Assembly: GCA_002406055.1 (NCBI GenBank)
Contig: DHMZ01000117.1
Coordinates: forward strand, 1-23,742
Reading direction: 5' to 3'
Source of the DNA: Spirochaetales bacterium UBA4629
GTDB taxonomy: Bacteria; Spirochaetota; Spirochaetia; Sphaerochaetales; Sphaerochaetaceae
DNA length: 23,742 nt
The notes under the pieces were generated by a model. That model was not told the DNA's origin. It saw only the letters and a program-made list of their open reading frames with translations, and did not search any database. Position 1 is the first letter of the stretch; every line of letters begins with the position of its first letter. Of this stretch, positions 8,682 to 16,612 are shown piece by piece. The position numbers and the translations under genes were made by a program.

Positions 8682-8711
8682 AAAATATCACAGTAATTTA
8701 TTAGGGGTCAA
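8682..8711 (-). promoter_or_regulatory. Candidate promoter for yajC (and ispH-rex)
   Basis: On the minus strand TTGACC (8706-8711) and TATTTT (8682-8687) are spaced by 18 bases, upstream of the yajC ribosome site. The -35 box is good and the -10 box mediocre. The 142-bp divergent gap also must hold the promoter of the plus-strand cupin gene, which was not identified. Confidence 0.4.
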
Positions 8712-8799
8712 CATAATGATAACAAATACACATTTTTAACAAAATCCACATCAATTTTTTCGCTTCTTAGTGTTAAATTTATTTAAGGAGAAAGCAAAA

Positions 8800-9447
8800 A
8801 TGAAACTAATAGAAGGAAAAACTTTCCTATTAAAAGATGAAAACAAACCAATTGATGGGTGTACCGTATCATCATCTCTACACAAAGGGATAAACGAAGA
8901 AATTGAATGTTATGCACTTTCTGCCTCAACAGATATTTCACCAGAAACCTATCCATTTGATACCTTTCTTATAGTCTTAGATGGAAATATAAAGCTACAA
9001 GGAAAGTACAACGTTAGTCTCAAAGCTAATGAAATATGTTACATTGAAAGAGAAGCACTAATTGGGATGGAGGCATTAAAAGACTCTGTCTATATAAATA
9101 TTGGCATAAGGAGTAGTAAAACTATGAACAACAAAATAAAGGCAGGCGAAGTATTTAGCTTAGAAAATCTTGTTCCTTACCAAGAAGGAAAGATTGTTAA
9201 CATGGATGTAATTAACTCAGATAGCCTGAAGCTCTGTCTTATGGCTTTTGATGAAGGAACTGGCTTAAGCGAGCATAGTGCGCCAGGCGAAGCTCTTATT
9301 TTTGCGTTAGATGGCGAAGCAACAATTGTGTACGAAGGAATTGAGCATACTCTCAAAAAAGGCGAGAACTTTCACTTTGCAAAAGGCGGAAGACATGCTG
9401 TTAAGTGCAATAAAAGATTTAAGATGGCTCTTCTTTTAACGCTATAA
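8800..9447 (+). CDS. Two-domain cupin protein, function unknown
   Basis: This is a 215-residue bicupin, probably cytoplasmic. The C-terminal cupin (about 120-215) keeps the metal-ligand pattern, with H in SEHSAPGEALIFALDG and a second H in GGRHAVKC. The N-terminal cupin (about 20-105, with FDTFLIVLDGNIKL) has the same beta-barrel pattern but no ligand histidines, so it is probably a degenerate structural half. The start at 8800 is chosen because AAGGAG lies at 8785-8790, nine bases upstream; an upstream in-frame GTG at 8770 would bury that site. The gene stands alone between divergent yajC and convergent groEL. Possible roles include small-ligand sensing or an isomerase/dioxygenase-like activity; none can be assigned. 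Confidence 0.82.
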   Translation: MKLIEGKTFLLKDENKPIDGCTVSSSLHKGINEEIECYALSASTDISPETYPFDTFLIVLDGNIKLQGKYNVSLKANEICYIEREALIGMEALKDSVYINIGIRSSKTMNNKIKAGEVFSLENLVPYQEGKIVNMDVINSDSLKLCLMAFDEGTGLSEHSAPGEALIFALDGEATIVYEGIEHTLKKGENFHFAKGGRHAVKCNKRFKMALLLTL

Positions 9448-9467
9448 AAATCATTAGCAAAAAAAAT

Positions 9468-9496
9468 GGCATAACCTGAGAAAAACAAGTTATGCC
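9468..9496. terminator. Bidirectional intrinsic terminator between the cupin gene and groEL
   Basis: GGCATAAC and GTTATGCC form an 8-bp stem with a 13-base loop. On the plus strand it is followed by TCTTTTAA, and on the minus strand by ATTTTTTTT, so it can end both convergent transcripts, more strongly for groEL. Confidence 0.85.
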
Positions 9497-9521
9497 TCTT
9501 TTAATGCTCTAGTCTAAACTA

Positions 9522-11153
9522 TTACATCATTCCCATACCTGGGTTTGGATTAGCTTGAGCAGCTGGCTCTGGAGCTGGAATATCTGTTACTGCACATTCT
9601 GTAGTAAGAATTAAAGCAGCAATAGAAGCAGCGTTCTGAAGAGCGCTTCTTGTTACCTTTACTGGGTCAATAATACCAGCATCAACCATCTTAACCCACT
9701 TCATGTTGTTAGCATCGAAACCAACACCCTTTTCAGAGTTCTTACACTTATCTGCAACAATAGCACCATCAACACCAGCGTTTTCACTAATCTGTCTGAT
9801 TGGCTCTTCAAGTGCTCTAGTTACAATTCTGTAACCAACCTTCTCTTCTTCTGTCAAACCTTCAAGAGACTTGCTTTCAAGTTCTTTAGATGCCTGAACA
9901 AGAGCAACACCACCACCTGGGATAACACCTTCTTCGATAGCAGCACGTGTAGCTGAAAGTGCATCTTCAACTCTGTGCTTCTTCTCTTTGAGCTCAACTT
10001 CTGTAGCAGCACCAACGTTAACAACAGCAACACCGCCAGCAAGCTTAGCTAGTCTTTCCTGTAGCTTCTCTCTGTCATAATCAGATGTGCTATCAGCAAT
10101 CTGAACCTTAAGCATAGCGATTCTATCCTTGATGTTTTCAGCTGAACCAGCACCGTTAATAATAGTAGTATTATCTTTATCAACTGTAACTCTCTTAGCT
10201 TTACCAAGCATAGTAAGATCTGCATCCTCTAGCTTCATGCCAAGATCTTCAGTAATTACCTGACCACCTGTGAGAACAGCAATATCCTCAAGCATAGCCT
10301 TTCTTCTATCACCAAAACCTGGAGCCTTTACAGCAACAACGTTAAGTGTGCCTCTTACAGCATTAAGAACAAGTGTTGCAAGAGCTTCACCATCAACATC
10401 TTCTGCAATCATTACAAGTGGCTTACCACTCTGAGCAACCTTCTCAAGTAACGGTAAGAGTTCCTTCATGTTAGAAATTTTCTTGTCATAGATGAGAATG
10501 TATGGGTTATCCATAACACTTGTCATAGTGTCTCTATTGTTACAGAAGTAAGCACTTAGGTAACCTCTATCGAACTGCATACCTTCTACGAAATCAACAG
10601 TTGTGTCAATAGTCTTACTCTCTTCAACGGTAATAACACCATCTTTACCAACCTTATCCATAGCGTTAGCAATCTCATCACCAATAGCTCTATCATTATT
10701 AGCAGAAATTGAAGCAACCTGAGCAATCTCTTCCTTATCCTCAATCATCTTAGCTTCACCCTTGATTGAGTCAACTGCATCCTGTACAGCCTTATCGATT
10801 CCTCTCTTAATGCCCATTGGGTTTACACCTGCAGCGACACTCTTCATACCTTCTTTTGTAATTGACCAAGCAAGAACAGTTGCTGTAGTTGTACCATCAC
10901 CTGCTACATCGTTAGTCTTAGAAGCGACTTCCTTTAATAACTGAGCACCCATGTTTTCAAATGGGTCTTCAAGTTCAATCTCTCTTGCAACAGAAACGCC
11001 ATCCTTTGTTACTGTTGGAGCACCATATTTCTTATCTAAGAGGACAAGTCTTCCCTTTGGGCCAAGAGTTGTCATAACTGCCTTAGATATCTTTTCTACA
11101 CCATTTACAAGAGACTTTCTTGCCTCTTCATTAAATTGAAGCTGCTTTGCCAT
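9522..11153 (-). CDS. groEL: Chaperonin GroEL (60 kDa)
   Basis: GroEL is the tetradecameric ATP-driven folding cage. At 543 residues it is full length. The ATP-binding segment [25 protein letters not shown], the [11 protein letters not shown] phosphate loop and the [10 protein letters not shown] segment are present, and the Gly-Met-rich tail ends GMGMM. The ATG has AGGAG about 9 bases upstream. No groES is adjacent, so the cochaperonin must be elsewhere. No CIRCE element was found upstream; instead AGCGA-N7-TCGCT lies at the probable promoter. A strong bidirectional terminator follows the gene. Codon use looks more biased than in neighbours, as expected for high expression. Confidence 0.98.
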   Translation of the reverse strand: MAKQLQFNEEARKSLVNGVEKISKAVMTTLGPKGRLVLLDKKYGAPTVTKDGVSVAREIELEDPFENMGAQLLKEVASKTNDVAGDGTTTATVLAWSITKEGMKSVAAGVNPMGIKRGIDKAVQDAVDSIKGEAKMIEDKEEIAQVASISANNDRAIGDEIANAMDKVGKDGVITVEESKTIDTTVDFVEGMQFDRGYLSAYFCNNRDTMTSVMDNPYILIYDKKISNMKELLPLLEKVAQSGKPLVMIAEDVDGEALATLVLNAVRGTLNVVAVKAPGFGDRRKAMLEDIAVLTGGQVITEDLGMKLEDADLTMLGKAKRVTVDKDNTTIINGAGSAENIKDRIAMLKVQIADSTSDYDREKLQERLAKLAGGVAVVNVGAATEVELKEKKHRVEDALSATRAAIEEGVIPGGGVALVQASKELESKSLEGLTEEEKVGYRIVTRALEEPIRQISENAGVDGAIVADKCKNSEKGVGFDANNMKWVKMVDAGIIDPVKVTRSALQNAASIAALILTTECAVTDIPAPEPAAQANPNPGMGMM

Positions 11154-11183
11154 ATCTTTAATATCTCCTATTTTCTTTTAAAT

Positions 11184-11210
11184 ACTATATAAGAGCGACT
11201 ATTCATCGCT
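11184..11210 (-). promoter_or_regulatory. groEL promoter -10 box with adjacent inverted repeat
   Basis: On the minus strand TATAGT (11184-11189) is a good -10 box about 30 bases upstream of the groEL ATG. The inverted repeat AGCGA-N7-TCGCT (11194-11210) lies immediately upstream, in the -10/-35 spacer region, where no good -35 hexamer is visible. That arrangement suits an operator for an unknown regulator. It does not fit CIRCE. Confidence 0.45.
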
Positions 11211-11232
11211 AAGAAATAAAATAAGCAGAAAT

Positions 11233-11261
11233 AAGTGAATCGACAAGTAGATTTATCACTT
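11233..11261 (-). terminator. Weak candidate terminator after the DUF92 gene
   Basis: On the minus strand AAGTG and CACTT flank AATC and GATT, giving an interrupted stem that overlaps the DUF92 stop codon and is followed by a T-rich stretch. The stem is AT-rich and short, so termination may be partial. Confidence 0.3.
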
Positions 11262-12083
11262 AATTACTGTAGCAAGGAAAAGAGATAGCGATAGTGCCAA
11301 CAAACCTGAAACGAGATTTACAATATCGTTATCAAAACCAGGAATTCCTCTAGCCCTCGATAGCCTTTTGTTCTCATCCCACTCTTTCTCTGTGAGAGTT
11401 CCATCATCACGTCTGTAATGTACTTGCACTGTTGCTCCAAGAACAGAATCTATGACAGAACCTAAAAATCCTGTTCCTGTAATTATCAAAAGATGATGCC
11501 AAGATGAATTAATAATAAAAAAGTAAAGAATCGAAATTAAAAAAGAACCAACAAACCCAGCAAAGAGACCAAGTACAGTTACGCCCCCACTTATTCCTTT
11601 TGGGACCTTTGTAAACGAAACTATAGAGAGAGGATCTTTTTTACTCATTATGCCGAAGGTACTAGACCAGGTGTCGGCAGTAGCTTCAGCAATTGCAGAA
11701 GCAAAGCCAACAAAGCCAATTGCATTAAGTGGATATATTCTCGTTAAAAAGAGTCCAAGTACAGCTGGTAATCCATTAGCAATGACTTGCATTAAATCTC
11801 TTTGACTCCCTTTCTTCTCTCTCTTATTAACACTTCTCTTTAATTTTGATAAAAGCGACGAAAAAAAGAAAAAGAAAAAGAAAAGCGTAAAACAAGAAAA
11901 ACCGCCAAAATACAAGACCATAAAGCCAAGAAGAAAAGCTCCTAGAATGCCACTAGAGGTAAGCCATTTCCTCCAAATTGATAGAAAAACAACTAAAAGT
12001 AGTACTAGCGTATATATAAGGATAATAACCCAAAAAGGAAGAAGAGAAATCTTCTCATCTAGCAATCCTATTAAACTCTGCAT
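11256..12083 (-). CDS. DUF92 membrane protein, VTE6-like (isoprenyl-phosphate kinase candidate)
   Basis: This is a 275-residue multi-pass membrane protein of the DUF92 (TIGR00297) family. Family segments visible are QVIANG, ASAIAEATADTWSSTFG (about 144-160), GISGGVTVLG and GSVIDSVLGATVQ. The plant member VTE6 phosphorylates phytyl phosphate to phytyl diphosphate. Several hydrophobic helices are present, including a phenylalanine-rich one near 65-75. The start has GGAGG four bases upstream and lies inside the last codons of the VTE5-like gene (13-base overlap), implying translational coupling. A two-step kinase role on an isoprenoid alcohol is inferred from the pairing. Chlorophyll-derived phytol is unlikely here, so farnesol or geranylgeraniol-type substrates are more plausible. 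Confidence 0.82.
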   Translation of the reverse strand: MQSLIGLLDEKISLLPFWVIILIYTLVLLLVVFLSIWRKWLTSSGILGAFLLGFMVLYFGGFSCFTLFFFFFFFSSLLSKLKRSVNKREKKGSQRDLMQVIANGLPAVLGLFLTRIYPLNAIGFVGFASAIAEATADTWSSTFGIMSKKDPLSIVSFTKVPKGISGGVTVLGLFAGFVGSFLISILYFFIINSSWHHLLIITGTGFLGSVIDSVLGATVQVHYRRDDGTLTEKEWDENKRLSRARGIPGFDNDIVNLVSGLLALSLSLFLATVIK

Positions 12084-12721
12084 AAGACCTCCACAATTAG
12101 AGCTGCATAGAAAGGAACAGAAACGTTATCAACACTTGAAGGAGAAAAATTCTCTACTAGCGATACTGTTATGCCTACTAAAATAGCTTGATAAACATTA
12201 AGTGTTGTAAAGAAGAGCACAATGATGGCAGAAACAGCTGCCATGAAAAATGATCCTTCCAAACTCTTTTTATATTTATGATAGACACTATAACTATGAC
12301 GACCAAAGGCAGTCCCAACTAAAGCTGCGCTGCCATCTCCTAACCCCATAATTAATACACCGCAGATTGCAGCTTCAGGCCTTATTATTCCTAAAGCTTC
12401 TAAAGCAACAACACCTGTAACAGATATAGGGTAAAGAATTAGTCCAATGTGACGCTTTCCATCTGTCATACCTAAATCTTTTACTAGACCAGATAGACAT
12501 GCAAATATGTTAACAAAAATAAAAATAAACGGACAAATCAACCGCCAAAAAGGAGATGAGACATAGTACTCAACTGGCACGATTACAAATGAAGTTAATA
12601 TATGTATAAGCTTCCTTGTATATTCACTTTTTAAATGAAAAAACTTATATAAGATGAAGGCAACAAAGACCTCCACGCCTATATAAAAACAACAAAGTAA
12701 TACTACAATCCAATCTGCCAT
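12071..12721 (-). CDS. VTE5/dolichol-kinase-like membrane protein (isoprenyl alcohol kinase candidate)
   Basis: This 216-residue integral membrane protein belongs to the SEC59/VTE5/CdsA-like group. Motifs visible are TRKLIHI near the N-terminus, MGLGDGSAALVGTAFGRH followed by KKSLEGS in the centre, and SSVDNVSVP near the C-terminus, the usual lipid-kinase pattern of this group (VTE5 uses CTP to phosphorylate phytol). The start at 12721 is preferred over an in-frame ATG at 12751 because GGAG lies six bases upstream of it, whereas the earlier ATG lacks a good site. It precedes the DUF92 gene with a 13-base overlap. Phosphatidate cytidylyltransferase activity is less likely because the pair with DUF92 mirrors the plant VTE5-VTE6 pathway. 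Substrate is unknown. Confidence 0.78.
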   Translation of the reverse strand: MADWIVVLLCCFYIGVEVFVAFILYKFFHLKSEYTRKLIHILTSFVIVPVEYYVSSPFWRLICPFIFIFVNIFACLSGLVKDLGMTDGKRHIGLILYPISVTGVVALEALGIIRPEAAICGVLIMGLGDGSAALVGTAFGRHSYSVYHKYKKSLEGSFFMAAVSAIIVLFFTTLNVYQAILVGITVSLVENFSPSSVDNVSVPFYAALIVEVLCRV

Positions 12722-12830
12722 TACTCTCTCCAAAAAGAAGATTATCCTCATAAACTCTTTTTCTCAATAGATTCTAATCTTACTAACTATAAATCTTTCT
12801 ATGTATATTATTTAAAGAAGAAAAGTAAAC

Positions 12831-12884
12831 TTGCATTGAAAAAACAATGCGATTATTATGTATAAGAATTGCATAATCATGCAA
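12831..12884 (+). promoter_or_regulatory. argR promoter and probable ARG box
   Basis: TTGCAT (12831-12836) and TATTAT (12854-12859) are spaced by 17 bases. Just downstream, TTGCAT-AATC-ATGCAA (12869-12884) is a perfect 6-bp-arm palindrome resembling ARG-box half sites and placed to block the start site, which fits ArgR autorepression. A second inverted repeat, GCATTG-N6-CAATGC (12833-12850), overlaps the -35 region. The rest of the 12752-12905 gap is AT-rich and must also hold the divergent promoter of the VTE5-like gene. Confidence 0.55.
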
Positions 12885-12905
12885 AAATAAATTAAGGAAA
12901 TAAAA

Positions 12906-13376
12906 ATGAAAGAAAGAAATAATCGACTCTCAACACTCAAAGAAATCATCAAAAACAATAGAATAGACAACCAAGATACATTACTAGAACTCTTAGCAAA
13001 GGAAGGATACTCCGTAACACAGGCTACCCTATCTAGAGATTTAAAAATGCTTAAGGTTGGAAAAATTAGCGATGGATGGTCTGGCTACTACTATGCACTT
13101 CCTGATAAAGATTTAATCAGCGAGTCTGAAAAAAGCTATATTCAGGACGTAAGAAGGGGTATCATATCTATAGAATTCTCTGGCAACTTTGGAGTAATAA
13201 AAACAAGACCAGGACATGCAAACAGCGTTGGTTTTGCCTTAGATGTTCTTGCTCTTCCTGAAATTCTTGGTTCTCTTGCTGGAGATGATACAATTTTCTT
13301 AATACTACGTGAAGGAATGACTAAAGAGGACTTATTAGAGTCATTCAATGCGAGAATTCCTGAAATAAAGGAATGA
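12906..13376 (+). CDS. argR: Arginine repressor ArgR/AhrC
   Basis: ArgR is a hexameric arginine-dependent DNA-binding regulator. The 156 residues match the family. The N-terminal winged helix (about 1-70) includes YSVTQATLSRDLKMLKV, and the C-terminal arginine-binding/oligomerisation domain carries GNFGVIKTRPGHAN and GSLAGDDTIF, close to the canonical GTIAGDDT. The ATG has AAGGA nine bases or so upstream. A palindrome at 12869-12884 suggests self-control. It is followed after only 10 bases by pgi, an uncommon partner, so the two are probably co-transcribed. No arginine biosynthesis or deiminase gene lies in the window. Confidence 0.95.
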   Translation: MKERNNRLSTLKEIIKNNRIDNQDTLLELLAKEGYSVTQATLSRDLKMLKVGKISDGWSGYYYALPDKDLISESEKSYIQDVRRGIISIEFSGNFGVIKTRPGHANSVGFALDVLALPEILGSLAGDDTIFLILREGMTKEDLLESFNARIPEIKE

Positions 13377-13386
13377 GGAGGACAAA

Positions 13387-14964
13387 ATGAACTACATTAA
13401 TCTCACAGCAGCATCATCCTACAAAAAGCTCTTAGAAAGTGAGAAAAAGGATATTAGAAAGCTTCTAACTAGCGAAAGAATAAAAGAATACAATATAAAG
13501 CTTGGAGGAAAGCTTACATACAATTATGCAGCTATGCCTGTTGATGACAGCATAATTAAAACTCTACAGAAGTTAAGCGATGAAATGGAAGTAATCGACA
13601 AATATAAGGCACTTCTCTCTGGAGAAAGAATGAACACAGGCGAGAACAGACTTGTATTGCATCATTTAACAAGAGGTAACGTATTAAAAAGAGAAGTAAT
13701 TGCTGATGGAGAAGATAAAGAAGCTTTTTACAAAGAGGAGCTCGAAAGAATTAAGGACTTCTCAAACAAAGTAAGAAGAGGCGATATCAAAGGATCTACA
13801 GGAAAGAAGTTCAAAACAATCTGTCAGATTGGTATTGGGGGCTCAGACCTTGGCCCTAGAGCATTGTATATAGCTCTTAATGGATGGGCAAAGGGAACAA
13901 AAACCAAGACACTAGAGGCTAAGTTTATATCAAACGTAGACCCAGACGATGCAGCACAAGCTATCGAAAACTTAAATTTAGAGACTACTCTTTTTGTTCT
14001 TGTCTCTAAATCTGGAACAACTCAAGAAACTCTAACAAACAGAGACTTAGTTTTAAATGTTCTCAAAAAATCACCAATCGAAGGCTTTGTTGCATCAAAG
14101 CATATGGTAGCTGTAACAAGTAAAACATCTCCTTTAAGTAAAGATACTTCCCTTCTTGCATCTTTCTTTATTGATGATTATATCGGGGGAAGATATTCTT
14201 CTACATCTGCCGTTGGAGCTGTCGTGTTATCTCTCAGCTATGGCTTTAACACATTCAGCAAACTATTAAAGGGAGCTCACGAAGAAGACGTATTGTCTTT
14301 AACAAAGAATATCAAGAAAAATGGAGCTTTAATGGATGCACTTATTGGGCTCTATTTAAGAAATGTTGTCGGTTATGAAACAACAGCCATCCTTCCTTAT
14401 TCACAAGCCCTATCTAGATTCCCTGCACACTTGCAGCAGCTTGATATGGAATCAAATGGAAAGAGTGTTAATAGATTTGGAGATGCTATCGATTATGTAA
14501 CTGGACCAGTAATATTTGGAGAACCAGGAACTAATGGTCAGCACAGCTTCTACCAACTTCTTCATCAGGGAACCAATATTGTACCTTTACAGTTTATTGG
14601 CTTTAAAGAAAACCAAAGAGGACTCGATATCGTAACAGATGGATCAACAAGCCAAGAAAAGCTCAACGCAAATCTATTTGCTCAGATAGTAGCTTTTGCA
14701 CTAGGTAAAGACGATGAGAATCCTAACAAAAACTTTGAAGGAAGAAGACCTTCTTCTTTAATATTTGGAGAAAAACTAACGCCAGAAGCACTAGGCGCAC
14801 TCCTCGCCCACTATGAAAACAAAGTAATGTTCCAAGGCTTCTTGTGGAATATTAATTCATTCGATCAGGAGGGAGTACAGCTCGGAAAGAAGTTAGCGAA
14901 GAAGGTCCTCTCTGGATGTGAGGGTGACGAAATACTTCTCAGTTTTGTCTCATTGTTAAAATAA
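13387..14964 (+). CDS. pgi: Glucose-6-phosphate isomerase
   Basis: This enzyme interconverts glucose-6-phosphate and fructose-6-phosphate in glycolysis, in the cytoplasm. Sugar-phosphate segments IGGSDLGPRAL (about 150-160) and VSKSGTTQET (206-215) are present. The catalytic residues are E355 (LDMESNGKS), H386 (GTNGQHSFYQ) and K501 (VQLGKKLA). The 525 residues are close to the 550 of the E. coli type. GAGGAGGAC lies just before the ATG, and argR ends 10 bases upstream. A terminator hairpin follows at 14971. Its linkage to argR would place glycolytic entry under an arginine-responsive promoter, unless an internal promoter exists inside argR. Confidence 0.97.
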   Translation: MNYINLTAASSYKKLLESEKKDIRKLLTSERIKEYNIKLGGKLTYNYAAMPVDDSIIKTLQKLSDEMEVIDKYKALLSGERMNTGENRLVLHHLTRGNVLKREVIADGEDKEAFYKEELERIKDFSNKVRRGDIKGSTGKKFKTICQIGIGGSDLGPRALYIALNGWAKGTKTKTLEAKFISNVDPDDAAQAIENLNLETTLFVLVSKSGTTQETLTNRDLVLNVLKKSPIEGFVASKHMVAVTSKTSPLSKDTSLLASFFIDDYIGGRYSSTSAVGAVVLSLSYGFNTFSKLLKGAHEEDVLSLTKNIKKNGALMDALIGLYLRNVVGYETTAILPYSQALSRFPAHLQQLDMESNGKSVNRFGDAIDYVTGPVIFGEPGTNGQHSFYQLLHQGTNIVPLQFIGFKENQRGLDIVTDGSTSQEKLNANLFAQIVAFALGKDDENPNKNFEGRRPSSLIFGEKLTPEALGALLAHYENKVMFQGFLWNINSFDQEGVQLGKKLAKKVLSGCEGDEILLSFVSLLK

Positions 14965-14970
14965 ATTTAA

Positions 14971-14997
14971 GCCCTTCTTCTTGAAGGGCATTTTATT
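14971..14997 (+). terminator. Intrinsic terminator after pgi
   Basis: GCCCTTC-TTCTT-GAAGGGC makes a perfect 7-bp stem followed by ATTTTATT, six bases after the pgi stop codon. It separates argR-pgi from the DUF1846 gene. Confidence 0.82.
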
Positions 14998-15025
14998 AGA
15001 TAATAGAGGCAATAGGATTAAATAA

Positions 15026-16531
15026 ATGAAGATTGGTTTTGATAGTAAAAAGTATATTGAAGAACAAACACGTTATATTCTTGAAAGAGTAAAAAATAGT
15101 AAAGGCAGACTCTATATAGAGTGTGGGGGAAAGCTTTTATATGACCTACATGCTTCACGCGTTCTTCCTGGATTTGACCCTAATAACAAGATGTATGTTC
15201 TACAATCGCTAAAGGAACATCTCGACATAATAATCTGCATCTACGCAGGAGATATCGAAAAGAGAAAGATGCGTGGAGACTTTGGCATTAGCTATGATGC
15301 AGATGTTCTAAAGATGATTGATGATTTTGCTCGCTATGGAATAAAGTGCAACAAAGTTGTAATTACTAGATTTAATGGCCAATCTTCTGCTGTTCTTTTC
15401 AAAGAAAAGCTTGAGAGAATAGGAATTAACGTATATACACACTCAGCAACACCTGGCTACCCAACCAATATTGATCTTGTCGTCTCTGAAGATGGCTATG
15501 GGAAAAATGAATATATTCCTGTTGATGCTCCTGTTGTTGTCGTTAATGCTCCAGGACCAGGTAGTGGAAAATTAGCAACATGCCTTAGCCAAATGTACCA
15601 TGAAGCTAAAATGGGAGAAAATCCACACTACTCAAAATTAGAGACATTCCCTATATGGAATCTCCCTCTTGATCACCCTGTTAACATTGCTTATGAAGCA
15701 GCAACAGTAGATTTAGGCGATGTAAACTTAATAGACCACTTTCATCTAAATGCTTATGGAAAGGTTGCCGTAAATTACAATAGGGATATTGAAGCATTTC
15801 CACTATTAAAAAAGATTATTGAGAAGATAAGTGGAGAGGAATGCCCTTATAAATCCCCAACAGATATGGGAGTAAATCGCTGTGGCTTTGGCATTACCGA
15901 TGACGAAGTATGTAGAGAGGCCGGAAAAGAAGAGATAATTAGACGATACTTCAAGACAAAGACCGACTATGCAGCAGGCCTATGTGATGAAAACACAGTC
16001 ACCAGAATGAATTCTATTATGGACTCTTCTCACCTAACTCCAGAAATGCGATGCGTCGTAGTACCAGCACGCGAAGCTTTGAAAAAGGCCATCTCTGAAG
16101 GAAAAGGCAAAGATGGAACTGCTTGTGCTGCAGCAATCAGGCTTCCAGATGATACAATTGTAACAGCTCACAATTCTATGGTTTTACATGCATCATCTGC
16201 TTTGATTCTAAATGCACTAAAGGTTCTTGCTAATATCGATAAAGAAAAAGATTTAATTAACAATAAGATTATTCAAGCAATTACGACAATGAAAAGAGAC
16301 ATTCTCTCTGGTAAGGGCGTATCACTTAACTTAGACGAAACATTAATTGCCTTAGCAATGTCTAGTGCAGAAGATGAAGACAGTGCTAGAGCACTAAAAA
16401 TGCTTCCTCTCTTAAAAGGAATGGATGTCCATATGACACATATTCCATCTGCAGGAGATTCCGCTGGACTAAGAAAACTTGGCCTTCTCTTTACAAGTGA
16501 TCCTGTTTATCCAGCAAAAAACATTCTCTAG
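15026..16531 (+). CDS. DUF1846 family protein
   Basis: This 501-residue soluble protein matches the DUF1846 family, widespread in anaerobes and gut bacteria and without an established function as far as I know. A glycine-rich APGPGSGK segment at 175-182 resembles a phosphate-binding loop. The N-terminal region carries an IECGGKLLYDLHASRVLPGF segment and the C-terminal half has SSHLTPEMRCVVVPAREAL, both of which I associate with the family. The length is that of the full-size family. AGGAT lies about 8 bases before the ATG. The gene follows the pgi terminator, so it has its own promoter, not clearly identified in the 60-bp gap. Nucleotide or sugar-nucleotide binding is a reasonable guess from the loop only. 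Confidence 0.88.
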   Translation: MKIGFDSKKYIEEQTRYILERVKNSKGRLYIECGGKLLYDLHASRVLPGFDPNNKMYVLQSLKEHLDIIICIYAGDIEKRKMRGDFGISYDADVLKMIDDFARYGIKCNKVVITRFNGQSSAVLFKEKLERIGINVYTHSATPGYPTNIDLVVSEDGYGKNEYIPVDAPVVVVNAPGPGSGKLATCLSQMYHEAKMGENPHYSKLETFPIWNLPLDHPVNIAYEAATVDLGDVNLIDHFHLNAYGKVAVNYNRDIEAFPLLKKIIEKISGEECPYKSPTDMGVNRCGFGITDDEVCREAGKEEIIRRYFKTKTDYAAGLCDENTVTRMNSIMDSSHLTPEMRCVVVPAREALKKAISEGKGKDGTACAAAIRLPDDTIVTAHNSMVLHASSALILNALKVLANIDKEKDLINNKIIQAITTMKRDILSGKGVSLNLDETLIALAMSSAEDEDSARALKMLPLLKGMDVHMTHIPSAGDSAGLRKLGLLFTSDPVYPAKNIL

Positions 16532-16583
16532 ACTAGCTTATTTTCTCCTTATTATTGGTGCATATGTATTCATTTGCTTGCAC

Positions 16584-16589
16584 TATAAT
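16584..16589 (+). promoter_or_regulatory. Consensus -10 box upstream of the esterase-fold gene
   Basis: A perfect TATAAT lies about 24 bases before the start codon at 16613. No convincing -35 hexamer is at the right distance. It suggests the downstream gene is transcribed separately from the DUF1846 gene; no terminator was seen after the latter. Confidence 0.45.
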
Positions 16590-16612
16590 ACGTTTTAGTA
16601 GAAAATTAGCCT

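Noticed and set aside
8720..8742. Two TAACAA direct repeats in the yajC/cupin gap as a Rex site
   Set aside because: They are direct, 17 bases apart and not palindromic, in an AT-rich gap where such matches arise by chance.
8770..8799. Upstream GTG start for the cupin protein
   Set aside because: It would place the good AAGGAG ribosome site inside the coding sequence; the ATG at 8800 fits better.
11184..11210. CIRCE heat-shock element upstream of groEL
   Set aside because: The minus strand begins TTAGC but continues GATG, and the second arm TCGCT does not match GAGTGCTAA.
12722..12751. Earlier ATG for the VTE5-like protein
   Set aside because: No good ribosome site; GGAG lies six bases before the later ATG at 12721.
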